In this document: in pieces, positions 43,695 to 54,598 of the stretch
Layout: each line of letters opens with the position of its first letter
Numbering within the stretch: the first letter of the stretch is position 1
NCBI GenBank assembly: GCA_934131005.1
Contig: CAKOYV010000006.1
Coordinates: 24,135-88,134 of the forward strand
Source of the DNA: an uncultured Bacilli bacterium
GTDB lineage: Bacteria; Bacillota_I; Bacilli_A; RF39; UBA660
Direction: 5' to 3'
DNA: 64,000 bases
Translations under genes and position numbers: made by a program
The notes under the pieces: model-generated
The model's input: the letters and a program-made list of their open reading frames with translations, nothing else
The model's database searches: none
What the model was told of the DNA's origin: nothing

Positions 43695-44233
43695 ATTAAT
43701 TCTTTTTCTTTTATTTTTAACTTCTCTGTAATAACAGCATTATATTTGCTAATAAGTTTTTGAACTTCTTCATTTCCTCTTTTTTCTTCATCTTCAGGTA
43801 ATTTTAGTTTTTTCAAATCAGAATTAGCATCTTGTCTTATATTTCTAAGAGCAATATGAGCATCCTCAGCCATTTCTTTTACTTGTTTAACAAACTCACG
43901 TCTTCTATCTTCTGTTAATTCAGGAATTACTAAGAATATAGATTCACCATTATTGTTAGGAGTAAGACCAATATTAGCTTCAAATATTGCTTTTTCTATA
44001 TCTCCTAGAATACTTTTATCAAAAGGTTTTATTGATAATTGCTTAGCTTCTGGAACAGAAATATTTGCAAGTTGCTTAAGTGGGGTTGGCACTCCATAGT
44101 ATTCAACATTAATCCCATCTAAAATACTAGGATTAGCACGACCTGCTCTTACATTAGTAAATCTTTTCTCCATTACTTCTATTGATTCTTCCATTTTTGT
44201 TTCACATTCTAATAAAATATCATCATAATCCAT
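43685..44233 (-). CDS. frr: Ribosome recycling factor
   Basis: This 182-residue protein has the RRF pattern: FTNVRAGRANPSILDGINVEYYG (about 26-48), KQLANISVPEA, LSIKPFDKS, and the C-terminal helix block TEDRRREFVKQVKE. It splits post-termination ribosomes with EF-G. AAAGGTGAAT precedes the ATG. pyrH, often next to frr, is not here. Confidence 0.97.
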   Translation of the reverse strand: MDYDDILLECETKMEESIEVMEKRFTNVRAGRANPSILDGINVEYYGVPTPLKQLANISVPEAKQLSIKPFDKSILGDIEKAIFEANIGLTPNNNGESIFLVIPELTEDRRREFVKQVKEMAEDAHIALRNIRQDANSDLKKLKLPEDEEKRGNEEVQKLISKYNAVITEKLKIKEKELMTI

Positions 44234-44352
44234 AAATAATTCACCTTTCTTAATTTATATATATTATTTTAGCATGAATATTATTAAAATAAAAGTAAAT
44301 ATTTAAAATATTGTCTAAAAGTTCTTAGTTTATTTTAAAATATTTAGAAATA

Positions 44353-44380
44353 AGAAAAAACGCCAGACTAATCTGACGCT
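44353..44380 (-). terminator. Terminator after the aldehyde dehydrogenase gene
   Basis: CGCCAGA and TCTGACG (44361-44367 and 44372-44378) pair, with one G-T, around four bases, followed on the minus strand by TTTTTTC. Confidence 0.8.
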
Positions 44381-44395
44381 TTATTGAAGACATAA

Positions 44396-45832
44396 TTATT
44401 TAGTAATATTTTTTAATATTACAGTCTTAGTTCTAGACATTTCTTTTAGTGTTGTCATTATTCCTTCATTTCCTATTCCAGAATATTTCCAACCACCGAA
44501 TGGTTGTTCAAAACTTCTAAAGAAACTAGCTCCATTGATAACAAAGCCACCACATTCCATAGCTTCACTTACTTTTATGGCTTTATTCATATCTCTAGTT
44601 ATTATTGAACCAGATAATCCATAAATTGATTGATTAGCTATTTCAACAGCTTCTTCAATAGTATCAAAACCAATTACTGGTATAACAGGTCCAAAGATTT
44701 CCATATCTTTAGCAACAGCCATATCACGAGTTACATTATCTAGAATTGTTGGTTCATAGAAAGCTCCGTTTCTTCTACCACCACTTACTAATGTAGCTCC
44801 TTCAGCAATTGTTTTATTTACTTGTTCTTCAACTTCACGAGCAGCATCTTCACTGATTAAGCAACCAATATCAGAGTCCTCAGCACTAGGATATCCTACA
44901 TGTAATTGAGCTATTTTTTCAGTCATTTTTCTGATATATTCATCTTTAACTGAATTTTGAACTAGGAATCTTTTACTAGCACAACATACTTGACCAGTAT
45001 TATATAATCTTCCCCAAACAGTTTCTTCAACAGCTAAATCGATATCTCCATCTTCACATAAGATGAAAGCATCATTTCCACCCAATTCTAGTGATGAGTG
45101 AGCTAAATGTTCTGCACAGTTTTTAGCAGCATCGATTCCGGCAGCTGTTGATCCAGTTAAACTTACAATATTAACTTTTTTATTACTTGTTAGAGCTGAA
45201 CCTACAACAGAACCAGATCCATGAACTACAGAAATTACACCTGCAGGAACACCAGCTTCTACTAATAATTCTACATACTTAGTTAATGTTAATGGATTAA
45301 CACTAGCTGGTTTTAAAATTGCAGCGTTACCCATTAAAAGTGCTGGTGGTATCTTATTGATGAAGATATCACTTGGGAAATTAAATGGTATAATTGCTAC
45401 CATTACACCTAGTGGTTGTTGAATAGTATATTGAATAGTATTCTCTTGTCCCTTTTCTGTTCCTCTTGGAATAAGATTTCCATATTCATGTTTTACTTTT
45501 TCTACATATGCAGGAACACCAATAGAAATATTAGCAATTTCATTACGAGCTTCTCTAATTGGTTTACCAGTTTCATCTGATAAAGTTTTTGCTAGTGATT
45601 CTTTATTTTCTTCAACTAGTTTTACAAACTTCATCATTATATCACATTTTTCATGTACTGGTACACTAGCCCATTCTTTTTGATGTTCATAAGCATAGTC
45701 TACAGCTTCATTTACCTCCTCAGCAGATAAACTTGGAACTGTATCCACTAATTCATTAGTAGCAGGGTTCATAACCTCAATTACTTTGCCATCCTTAGCG
45801 TCTCTCCACTCTTTGCCTATTAGACTTTTCAA
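44396..45832 (-). CDS. NAD(P)-dependent aldehyde dehydrogenase
   Basis: This 478-residue ALDH has the catalytic Cys in NTGQVCCASKR (near 277-287), the general base Glu in SLELGGND (near 246-253) and the nucleotide-binding GSTAAG loop (near 224). PFNFPSDIFINKIPPALLMG is the conserved N-terminal binding block. It is possibly a glyceraldehyde-3-phosphate (GapN-like), succinate-semialdehyde or glycolaldehyde dehydrogenase; motifs do not settle the substrate. The start is TTG at 45832 after AAGGAGAGATG. It has its own terminator and is monocistronic. Confidence 0.88.
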   Translation of the reverse strand: MKSLIGKEWRDAKDGKVIEVMNPATNELVDTVPSLSAEEVNEAVDYAYEHQKEWASVPVHEKCDIMMKFVKLVEENKESLAKTLSDETGKPIREARNEIANISIGVPAYVEKVKHEYGNLIPRGTEKGQENTIQYTIQQPLGVMVAIIPFNFPSDIFINKIPPALLMGNAAILKPASVNPLTLTKYVELLVEAGVPAGVISVVHGSGSVVGSALTSNKKVNIVSLTGSTAAGIDAAKNCAEHLAHSSLELGGNDAFILCEDGDIDLAVEETVWGRLYNTGQVCCASKRFLVQNSVKDEYIRKMTEKIAQLHVGYPSAEDSDIGCLISEDAAREVEEQVNKTIAEGATLVSGGRRNGAFYEPTILDNVTRDMAVAKDMEIFGPVIPVIGFDTIEEAVEIANQSIYGLSGSIITRDMNKAIKVSEAMECGGFVINGASFFRSFEQPFGGWKYSGIGNEGIMTTLKEMSRTKTVILKNITK

Positions 45833-45948
45833 ATTATCATCTCTCCTTCTACTAATACCTTTTACCTTTGGTATTATAATTAAAGTATACTATATAATTT
45901 TTATTTTTCAAGTAAATTAACAAAATTTTACATTTTATGTTTATTTAT

Positions 45949-47566
45949 TCACGATGTTTTTACAATGACATTATTGCTACTTACTCCTGTGAAGTTTTTA
46001 TCAAGTATCCAATTTTTTTCTGTTTCAGATTTAACATAAATGGTTTGTGTTTCTTTTATATTTAGAAAATTGCCATAACTTCTTGCTGAGTCGAAGGTAA
46101 GATTTGATAAGTCTAAAACCAAATTATCATTGGCATAGCCAGTTTGGAAGAATAAATTTTCTATTCCTGCAACTTTTGAAATGGTAAATTTATCTTTTAA
46201 ATCAAGGGTGAAGTTAGGATTACTCTTACCTATTTCTCTAAACATTCCTCCCATATTGGTTACGTTTTTAGTATCAAAATTATCCCCTAAGTTAATTGTG
46301 AATATTTTATCATTCCCAGCACAAGCACTGAACATTCCTCCCATATTCTTTACATTACTTGTATCAAATTTATTTCCTAAGTCTAGTTTGAATTTTTGAC
46401 TATTAGCACCTGTTACACCAAACATACCTCCCATATCATATACCTTTGATGTATCAAATTTATCTTCTAAATCAAGGGTAAAAACTGGACTGTTGCCTCC
46501 TGTTCCATTAAACATTGAAATCATTGAGGTTACATTTCTGGTATCAAATTTATTACCTAAATCTAAAGTAAATATCTTACTATTAAGTCCTACTTCCTCA
46601 AACAAATGATTCATATCAGTCGCTTTTATTGTGTTTAAATTATTAAATGACATACTATCCACTAATCTCATATAGAGAAAAAGTGAATTCATATTTTGAA
46701 TATATATTTCTTCTTTGCTTCCTATATATAAATCATAATAACCAGATTCAGTGTTATTATTAAGCCATGCCACTATACTATTATCTTCTAATTCTGATAC
46801 ATCCCATTGTACAACTGCGTTACTTGTATCTATATAATCAACAAATGAAACATTCTTAATCTTTTCTCTATATTCATCACTTCTAAAAGTATCAGCACTT
46901 ATATTTTTCATATAATTAAACTCTCCAACCGTTGAAGTAACTCCTTTTCCATTTGATGAAGAAAACTCAATCGTTGCATTATATTTACCTGTATCTGTTT
47001 GGTTTTTATCTACTTCATCTATCCAGATAACTATATAATAAATTTTTGAATCACCTTTTTTTAATACTATATTATTATCAAATATATTTGCATCATTGCT
47101 GGCTTGATTAATTTTAAAAGAACCATACGTGTTTTTATCTTTAATAAGACGCCATTTTAAATTTGGCATTTTGTCTATATTTCCAAAAGTTATAGTACCA
47201 TTTATTTCAACGTTTGCTGTCCCTGTATTAGTGATTTTAATAGAGTAAACCTGACAAACCGTATTATTATTATCATCGACACAATTATAATTACTAGAAA
47301 TTGCCGTTGCTAAGCCTTTTTCTAATTGAGGTACTAAATACTCTTCATTATTTGGATGCTGATTAACAACCTCTAAAGATAAATCAGCCTCTCCTGCAGT
47401 ACCTGCTATACTATTATTACTAGCTGTTAAAGCATAATAAGCATATGTTCCACCAGTTATCAACAATGCATAACAAAATATCCCTATAATTATTAAGCTA
47501 ACTCTCTTTAGTTTAAGACTTTTGACCCCCCCCCGAATTAACTTTTGGTTTATAAATATTCCTCAT
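45949..47566 (-). CDS. BspA-like surface protein 1, phase-variable (OFF)
   Basis: The ATG at 47566 (AGAGGT upstream) starts MRNIYKPKVNSG, then meets nine G residues at 47526-47534. With nine, the frame ends after 17 codons; with 8 or 11 it joins the main frame (RVSLIIIGIFCYALLITGG) and gives 538 residues. That product has a signal-type helix, a TasA-like N-terminal domain (YAYYALTASNNS, then NTGTANVEINGTITFG) and a C-terminal series of DUF285 repeats (LDLGNKFDT, NVKNMGGMF), as in BspA adhesins. An internal TTG at 47466 is unlikely to be a natural start. Confidence 0.82.
47526..47534 (-). repeat. Poly-G tract (9 G on the coding strand), phase switch 1
   Basis: Nine C residues on the plus strand, 32 or so bases into the coding sequence of BspA-like gene 1. 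A homopolymer of G/C this long is very unusual in DNA of such low GC content. Confidence 0.85.
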
Positions 47567-47636
47567 AAATATACCTCTATTCCACTTATTTTCTTACCAT
47601 AATGATATCACATTTTACCTAAAATTAAAAGAATTT

Positions 47637-49125
47637 TTATTTTTTTACAATGACATTATCACTACTTACTCCCGAGAAATTTTTATCAAGTATCCAATTT
47701 TTATCAGCCTCTGATTTAACATAAATAACAGTTGTTTGTTTAGTTGCAATAAAATTAGTATAGCTAGTTATTTTAGCAAAGTTAAACTGTGTTAAGTCTA
47801 TTTTGCTTGGATAAATTGCATAAAACATGCTTGCGACATTTGTTACATTTGATGTATCAAACTTATTTCCAAGATTTAGAGTAAAATTATTAACGTTAGT
47901 ACCAACTATATTAAACATACCTCCCATATTTGTTACGTTTGATGTATCAAACTTATCTCCTAAATCTAAATTAACCAAATTTGAATCTGACGAAAACATT
48001 TGCATCATATTAGTTACATTTCTTGTGTCAAATTTATCTCCTAAATTTATATTTGTGCTAACAATCCCCCAAAACATACGAGCCATATCCGTTACGTTTT
48101 TTGTGTTAAACTTATTTCCTAAATCTAAACTTTTTAGTCCCACTCCCCAAAACATATTAGCCATATTAGTTGTCATAATTGTATTTAAATTAGAAAATGA
48201 TATTTCATCAAGATATTTCATTCCTGCAAAAAAATTATTTAAATCTTTGGCATATATTTCTTCTTTGCTTCCTATATACAGATCATAATAACCAGATTCA
48301 GCATTATTATTAAGCCATGCTACTATGCTATTATCCCCTAAATCTGACATATCCCACTGTACAACTGCGTTATTTGTATCTATATAATCAACAAACGAAA
48401 CAGTTTTAATCTTTTCTTTATATTCAGCACTTCTAAAATAATCACTACTATTCCATCCCATATTTTTCATGTAATTAAATTCACCAACTGTAGATGTTAC
48501 ACCAGTACCATTTGAGGAAGAAAAATCAATCGTTGCATTATATTTTCCTGTATCTGATTGATTTTCATCTACTTCATCTATCCAAATAACCATATAATAT
48601 GTCTTTGATGCTCCCTTTCTCAAAGTTAAATTACTATCAAATCTAGCATCATCTAAACTAGCATAATGACTACTATAATTACCATAAGTATTTTTATCTT
48701 GAATAAGTCGCCATTTCAAATTAGGCATTTTATCTATATTTCCAAAAGTTATAGTACCATTAACTTTGACAGTAGCTGTCCCTGTATTAGTGATTTTAAT
48801 AGAGTAAACTTGACAAACCGTATTATTATTATCATCAACACAATTATAATTACTAGAAATGGCCGTTGCTAAGCCTTTTTCTAATTGAGGTACTAAATAC
48901 TCTTCATTATTTGGATGTTGATTAACAACCTCTAAAGATAAATCAGCCTCTCCTGCAGTACCTGCTATACTATTATTACTAGCTGTTAAAGCATAATAAG
49001 CATATGTTCCACCTATTATTAATAAAGCATAGCAAAATATTCCTACAATTATTAAGCTAACTCTCTTTAGTTTAAGATTTTTGACCCCCCCCCGAATTAA
49101 CTTTTGGTTTATAAATATTTCTCAT
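47637..49125 (-). CDS. BspA-like surface protein 2, phase-variable (OFF)
   Basis: Same layout as the neighbouring copies. The ATG at 49125 leads into nine G residues (49085-49093), after which the frame stops. With 8 or 11 G residues it continues through the signal-type helix (YALLIIGGTYAYYALTAS), the TasA-like domain and DUF285 repeats (NTKNVTDMARMF, NVTNMGGMF) for 495 residues. The segment from 48728 on is a long open frame but starts inside the conserved domain. Its leader and N-terminal domain are almost identical in DNA to copy 3. The repeat region differs most, as expected for surface variation. Confidence 0.82.
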
Positions 49126-49190
49126 AAATATACCTCTATTCCACTTATTTTCTTACCATAATGATATCACATTTTACCTAAAATTAAAAG
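48500..49190 (-). repeat. Conserved 5' block shared by the BspA-like genes
   Basis: The leader, start, poly-G tract and N-terminal coding block here are almost identical to about 50285-50975 and closely similar to about 46900-47640. A 206-base stretch starting at 48666 encodes the same antisense ORF as one at 50450, showing near-identity over that length. Boundaries are approximate. Confidence 0.8.
49085..49093 (-). repeat. Poly-G tract (9 G on the coding strand), phase switch 2
   Basis: Nine C residues on the plus strand at the same site as in the other two copies, following AATTC on the coding strand. Confidence 0.85.
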
Positions 49191-49195
49191 AATTT

Positions 49196-50910
49196 TTATT
49201 TTTTTACAATGACATTATCACTACTTACTCCTGTGAAGTTTTTATCAAGTATCCAATTCTTTTCTGTTTCAGATTTAACATAAATAACAGTTGTTTGTTT
49301 TGTTGCAATAAAATTCGTGTAACTTTCAATTGAATCAAAGGTAAGATTTGATAAATCTAAAACTAAGTTAGTTGCATTGTAACCAATTTCAGAAAATAAG
49401 TTTCCAATATCATTAACATTAGAAATAGTAAATTTATCACCCAATATAAGATTGAAATTTTGAGTATTATAGCCAGTTCTATTAAACATACCTCCCATAT
49501 TCGTTACCTTTGATGTATTAAATTTGTCTCCTAAATTAATAGTTAAATTTTTACTATTGTACCCGACTCCAATAAACATACCTAGCATATCGGTAACATT
49601 AGAAGTATCAAATTTATCTCCTAAGTTCAAAGTAAATATTGGACTTTTATAACCAGAATAATGAAACATAGAATTCATAGTTGTTGCACTAGAAGTATCA
49701 AATTTATTTTTTAAATCAATAGTTATTTTTTCACTTTCATAACCAATTTTTTGAAACATATATGACATATCATTTACATTTTGAGTATTAAATTTATTTC
49801 CTAAATTTAGAGTGAATATAGAGCTTTGGTAACCCGTAGAATTAAACATTCCTCCCATATCAGTAACATTTCTTGTATCAAACTTATCACCCAGGTCCAA
49901 TTTTAATATAGAACTATTATATCCCATTCTGAAAAAAAGATAATTCATACTTGTTGTTTGTATTGTATTTAAATTATCAAAAGATATACTGTCAACTTCT
50001 TTCATGTCCATAAAAAATGTTTGAAAATTTTTTATGTATATTTCTTCTTTACTTCCTATATACAGATCATAATAACCATTCGTACTATTGTTATTAAGCC
50101 ATGCTACTATGCTATTATCCCCTAAATCTGACATATCCCATTGTACAACTGCGTTACTTGTATCTATATAATCAACAAACGAAACAGTTTTAATCTTTTC
50201 TTTATATTTATCACTTCTAAAATAATCACTACTATTCCATCCCATACTTTTCATGTAATTAAATTCACCAACTGTAGATGTTACACCCGTTCCATTTGAT
50301 GAAGAAAAATCAATCGTTGCATTATATTTACCTGTATCTGTTTGATTTTTATCTACTTCATCTATCCAAATAACCATATAATATGTCTTTGATGCTCCCT
50401 TTCTTAACGTTAAATTACTATCAAATCTAGCATCATCTAAACTAGCATAATGACTACTATAATTACCATAAGTATTTTTATCTTGAATAAGTCGCCATTT
50501 CAAATTAGGCATTTTATCTATATTTCCAAAAGTTATAGTACCATTAACTTTGACAGTAGCTGTCCCTGTATTAGTGATTTTAATAGAGTAAACTTGACAA
50601 ACCGTATTATTATTATCATCAACACAATTATAATTACTAGAAATGGCCGTTGCTAAGCCTTTTTCTAATTGAGGTACTAAATACTCTTCATTATTTGGAT
50701 GTTGATTAACAACCTCTAAAGATAAATCAGCCTCTCCTGCAGTACCTGCTATACTATTATTACTAGCTGTTAAAGCATAATAAGCATATGTTCCACCTAT
50801 TATTAATAAAGCATAACAAAATATTCCTATAATTATTAAGCTAACTCTCTTTAGTTTAAGACTTTTGACCCCCCCCCCGAATTAACTTTTGGTTTATAAA
50901 CATTTCTCAT
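49196..50910 (-). CDS. BspA-like surface protein 3, phase-variable (OFF)
   Basis: The ATG at 50910 leads to ten G residues (50869-50878), which stop the frame after 19 codons. With 8 or 11 it gives a 570-residue protein, the longest of the three. It has the same signal-type helix and TasA-like domain, then about seven DUF285 repeats (LDLGDKFDTRNVTDMGGMF and variants) and a conserved end (IYVKSETEKNWILDKNF). BspA-type repeats occur in adhesins of oral and gut bacteria. No LPXTG anchor is visible, so attachment may be by the N-terminal helix. Confidence 0.82.
50869..50878 (-). repeat. Poly-G tract (10 G on the coding strand), phase switch 3
   Basis: Ten C residues on the plus strand, one more than in the other two copies, at the same place in the coding sequence. 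Confidence 0.85.
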
Positions 50911-50976
50911 AAATATACCTCTATTCTACTTATTTTCTTACCATAATGATATCACATTTTACCTAAAATGAAAATA

Positions 50977-51012
50977 AAAAAATCTATTAACAAAATTAAT
51001 TGTCAATAGACT
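50977..51012 (-). terminator. Terminator after rpoD
   Basis: TCTATTAAC (50983-50991) pairs with GTCAATAGA (51002-51010) with one mismatch, followed on the minus strand by TTTTTTT. Confidence 0.75.
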
Positions 51013-51019
51013 GGCGTTA

Positions 51020-52252
51020 TTATTTTTTTAATACTCTAGTTTTAGAGGAATCAGATCCTGCTATATATATTTTTAAGTCTTGAGCGTAGCGATTATTTTT
51101 TAATTTATGCATAGCTTTTTGTTCGATTTGTCTAATTCTTTCTCTGGTTACCCCCATCTTTTCGCCTATTTCTTCTAATGTTTCTATTCGACCATTAAAA
51201 CCATTTCTTCTTAGAATAATTTCTTTTTCACGATCAGTTAGCTTGGCTTTAGTTAGAAGTTCTTGAACTTTTTGAGGTAATTCATTGGCAATGGCTTGAT
51301 CTTCTGGAGATGCTAACTTATCGTCATAAATAAATTCCATTAGCTCACTATCAGCATCTAAAGCAGCTGGACTATTTAGACTTATTAGTTCTGTTGGGTA
51401 TTCATTATTTATTATTTCTTTTATTGTACCTTCAGGAATTTCTAATTCTCTAGATATTTTAGAAATAGAAGGCATCTCGCCATTTTTTATAAGATATTCA
51501 TTAGTAAATTTCTTTAGTTTGTTTATTTCTTCAAGCTTATACCTTGGCAAGCGAATAGTTTTAGCATCATTTTCAAGAAAGTGCATTATTGCTTGACGAA
51601 TCCACCAAGTTGCGTAAGTGGAAAATTTATTACCTCTTGTTACATCAAACCTTTCGATAGCTTTAAGTAGTCCAATGTTACCTTCTTGAATTAAATCTGG
51701 AAGAGATACATCTTGTTTTTGATATCTTTTGGCAATACTTATTACTAATTTTATATTATGTTCGACTAGTTTATTATAAGCTTCTTTATCTCCTGCTTGC
51801 ATACGTTTGAATAGATCTATTTCCTCTTCTTTTGTTAATACAGCTGGTAGATTTCCATAATATGTTGGCATTATAGACTCTAGTTTGGCAAAGTTTTCTT
51901 CACTGTTTGATTTATCATCTATAAGCTCTTCCTCTTCTTCATATTCATCATAATTATCTTTCTTATTATAATAAATAAACATGATTTTACTAAAGGGACT
52001 ATCTTCTATTAGATTAAATAATTCATCTTTTGCTAGACTATCAGTAACAAAATCTAAGGCTTTTTCTAGCTTTTGATTATCAAGTAGATAATCTATATAT
52101 TCTTCATCAAACGGAAAATTAATGGAGATTAGAAAATTTGTTAAGTTAGATAATTGAACTAATAATTTATCTAAATCATCAAAAGCTGTTATATTTTGGT
52201 TAATATATTTATTAATTACATCTATTTCTCTTAAATTTTTACTTTTCATCAT
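51020..52252 (-). CDS. rpoD: Primary sigma factor RpoD (sigma-A)
   Basis: The product is about 410 residues, with a poorly conserved acidic N-terminus (up to about 120) and then regions 1.2-4. Region 2 contains DLIQEGNIGLLKAIERFD and FSTYATWWIRQAI; region 3 is near 255-330; region 4.2 contains GVTRERIRQIEQKAMHKL. These fit the housekeeping sigma. The start is at the first or second of two ATGs (52252 or 52249) after AGGAGTGAT. dnaG, often upstream, is absent. Confidence 0.96.
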   Translation of the reverse strand: MMKSKNLREIDVINKYINQNITAFDDLDKLLVQLSNLTNFLISINFPFDEEYIDYLLDNQKLEKALDFVTDSLAKDELFNLIEDSPFSKIMFIYYNKKDNYDEYEEEEELIDDKSNSEENFAKLESIMPTYYGNLPAVLTKEEEIDLFKRMQAGDKEAYNKLVEHNIKLVISIAKRYQKQDVSLPDLIQEGNIGLLKAIERFDVTRGNKFSTYATWWIRQAIMHFLENDAKTIRLPRYKLEEINKLKKFTNEYLIKNGEMPSISKISRELEIPEGTIKEIINNEYPTELISLNSPAALDADSELMEFIYDDKLASPEDQAIANELPQKVQELLTKAKLTDREKEIILRRNGFNGRIETLEEIGEKMGVTRERIRQIEQKAMHKLKNNRYAQDLKIYIAGSDSSKTRVLKK

Positions 52253-52453
52253 TATCACTCCTCTTTTTTATTAATTAAGAAAAGTATTTTTTTATTTTAG
52301 AACAGTTCTTTTTTTGTAAATGATATTATAACACAAAGATTTAGTTTTGTTTAGTTTTATTTTTATGGTTTTTAATTTACATATTATTTTTGATTAATAT
52401 TTATTGCTTAGTTAAGAAGATAAAGGTATAATAATTAAGTCGAGGTGATTGTT

Positions 52454-53659
52454 GTGGAAGATTTGTTATCTATTAAGTTAAGACCTCAAAAACTAGATGA
52501 TGTTATTGGTCAAAGACATTTAATTGGTAAAGATAAAATTTTAACAAACTTAGTTAAGAATAAAAAATTATTTTCAATGATTTTATATGGAACACCTGGT
52601 ATTGGGAAGACTTCGATTGCTATTAGTATTGTTAATGAATTAGATGTTAGATATAGAATGCTTAATGCTGTTATTAATAATAAGAAAGATTTTGATATAG
52701 TTGTAGAAGAAGCTAAAATGTATGGTGGAATAGTTTTAATTATGGATGAAATTCATAGATTAAATAAAGATAAACAAGATTTATTATTACCTTTTTTAGA
52801 AAGTGGTCTTATTACTTTAATTGGTATGACGACAGCTAATCCTTATCATGCTATTAATCCAGCTATTAGAAGTAGATGTCAAATATTAGAGTTGCATAGT
52901 CTTAGTAGTGAGGATATAGAATGTGCAGTTAGACGAGTTGTTGAAATGAATATTCTTGATAATTTAGTAATTGATGATAATGTTATACAATTTTTAATTA
53001 ATAATTCTAATAATGATTTAAGGTATGTTTATAATTTAATAGAAGTGTGCTATTATGCTTCTTCAGGGCATATTACAATGGAAGTTATAAAAAATATTAA
53101 TGCTAAAGGCAATGTTTATATAGATAAAAATGGCGATGGGTATTATGATACTATTAGTGCCTTTCAGAAATCTATAAGAGGTAGTGATGTTAATGCTAGT
53201 TTATATTATTTAGCAGTTCTTTTAGAGGCTGATGATATTGATATTATTTGTAGGAGACTATCAGTTATTGTATATGAAGATATAGGACTTGCTAATCCTA
53301 TGATGGGAGTTAAGGTTGATGCGGCGATTAACTCTGCTTTAAGATTAGGAATGCCTGAGGCTAGAATTGTTCTTGCTAGTATTGTTATTGAAATGGCTTT
53401 ATCGCCTAAGAGTAATTCAGCAGAGGCGGCTATTGACAGGGCCTTAAGAGATGTTCGAGAGAAAAATATTGGAAAAGTTCCTAGTCATATTACAACTAAT
53501 AGTCCTAATTATAAATATCCTCATGATTATCCAAATGATTATGTTAAACAACAATACCTGCCTAATGAAATTAAAGGTGCTACTTACTATGTTCCTAAAA
53601 GTAATAAAAATGAAAAAATACTTAATGAGATTATGGATAAATTAAAACAAATAAAATAG
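52454..53659 (+). CDS. rarA: Replication-associated AAA+ protein RarA/MgsA
   Basis: The GTG at 52454 is chosen because GAGGTGATT lies 5' of it; an in-frame GTG at 52445 overlaps that site. The product is about 401 residues, with LRPQKLDDVIGQRHLIG at the start, Walker A YGTPGIGKTS (near 47), Walker B MDEIH and sensor MTTANP. A C-terminal MgsA tetramerisation domain (from about 240) contains YEDIGLANP and KSNSAEAAIDRA. RarA acts at stalled replication forks. A terminator follows the stop. Confidence 0.95.
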   Translation: MEDLLSIKLRPQKLDDVIGQRHLIGKDKILTNLVKNKKLFSMILYGTPGIGKTSIAISIVNELDVRYRMLNAVINNKKDFDIVVEEAKMYGGIVLIMDEIHRLNKDKQDLLLPFLESGLITLIGMTTANPYHAINPAIRSRCQILELHSLSSEDIECAVRRVVEMNILDNLVIDDNVIQFLINNSNNDLRYVYNLIEVCYYASSGHITMEVIKNINAKGNVYIDKNGDGYYDTISAFQKSIRGSDVNASLYYLAVLLEADDIDIICRRLSVIVYEDIGLANPMMGVKVDAAINSALRLGMPEARIVLASIVIEMALSPKSNSAEAAIDRALRDVREKNIGKVPSHITTNSPNYKYPHDYPNDYVKQQYLPNEIKGATYYVPKSNKNEKILNEIMDKLKQIK

Positions 53660-53708
53660 ACCTTGAACTTGCCAAACTTTTTTAGTTTAGTTCAAAGGCC
53701 TTTTTTTA
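53659..53708. terminator. Terminator between rarA and nnrD
   Basis: GACCTTGAAC (53659-53668) pairs with GTTCAAAGGCC (53690-53700) and is followed by TTTTTTT at 53701-53707 on the plus strand, ending rarA. nnrD converges on it. Confidence 0.8.
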
Positions 53709-54578
53709 TATTTCTCTTATAAATTTGATAGCTTGAGGAATGGATGCTATAGTGTCACTAGCAATCATTGAGATATCTGTATTATTCCTTTGGGCTAATG
53801 TTCCTGCTAAACCTGCTAAATAACTAGCGAAGGCAATATTTTGAGTTGTTGCGTCTAAGTATCCTAGCATACCAACTATGAGGCCTGATAAGACATCACC
53901 ACTACCGGATGTTGCCATACCAGGACAGCCAGAATTAGTTATATAAGTAGTAGTGCCATCAGTAATAATAGTTTCAGAATCTTTTAGAAGCAGAATAACA
54001 TTGTACTTTTGAGCAAACTTTTTTGCTAGTGTTAATTTATTTTCTTTTATTTTTTGAATACTTAAATTTGTTAATCTAGAAAATTCTTTTAAATGGGGAG
54101 TTAAAATTATTTTACCACGCCTTTTATTTAGGATATTTAAATCCATCATTGAGAGATTATTTAAACCATCAGCATCTATTATGATGGGATTTTTAAATGT
54201 TTGAATGATTGTTTCTAGATATTTTTTATTCTCATCACTTATTCCCCATCCCATACCAACTGCTAAGGCATCTAGATTAGTAAGAGAGAGTTCTAAATTG
54301 TTTATATTATCTAGTATATATAGTGTTTGTTCCAAGAGATATGGTGCTATGTATGAGGCTATTTTACTAGAGACAATTACTCGTACGACACCACAGCCTG
54401 CTCTTAATGAGGTAGCACTCATATTTGCTAATTTGATAGCACCTGAATATGATGGCGAACCTCCTAAAATGCCGACAGTGCCATACATACCTTTATTGGA
54501 ATCTAGTGCTCTTGGTTTTAATATTTCTTTTAAATCTTTTCCTTCTATTTCATATATATTATTAGATTTTCTTATCAT
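53706..54578 (-). CDS. nnrD: ADP-dependent NAD(P)HX dehydratase
   Basis: This 290-residue ribokinase-fold enzyme repairs hydrated NAD(P)H. Motifs: GTVGILGGSPSYSGA near the N-terminus, ALAVGMGWG, IIDADGLNNLS, ILTPHLKEFSRL, and the catalytic GCPGMATSGSGDVLSGLI block (near 218-235). The epimerase NnrE domain, fused in many YjeF proteins, is absent. GGATGATAAT precedes the ATG. Confidence 0.94.
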   Translation of the reverse strand: MIRKSNNIYEIEGKDLKEILKPRALDSNKGMYGTVGILGGSPSYSGAIKLANMSATSLRAGCGVVRVIVSSKIASYIAPYLLEQTLYILDNINNLELSLTNLDALAVGMGWGISDENKKYLETIIQTFKNPIIIDADGLNNLSMMDLNILNKRRGKIILTPHLKEFSRLTNLSIQKIKENKLTLAKKFAQKYNVILLLKDSETIITDGTTTYITNSGCPGMATSGSGDVLSGLIVGMLGYLDATTQNIAFASYLAGLAGTLAQRNNTDISMIASDTIASIPQAIKFIREI

Positions 54579-54598
54579 ATTATCATCCTTTTTCTATA

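Noticed and set aside
48666..50656. Two identical 68-codon plus-strand ORFs (48666 and 50450)
   Set aside because: They are antisense shadows of the duplicated N-terminal domain of the BspA-like genes. Their identity only reflects the duplication.
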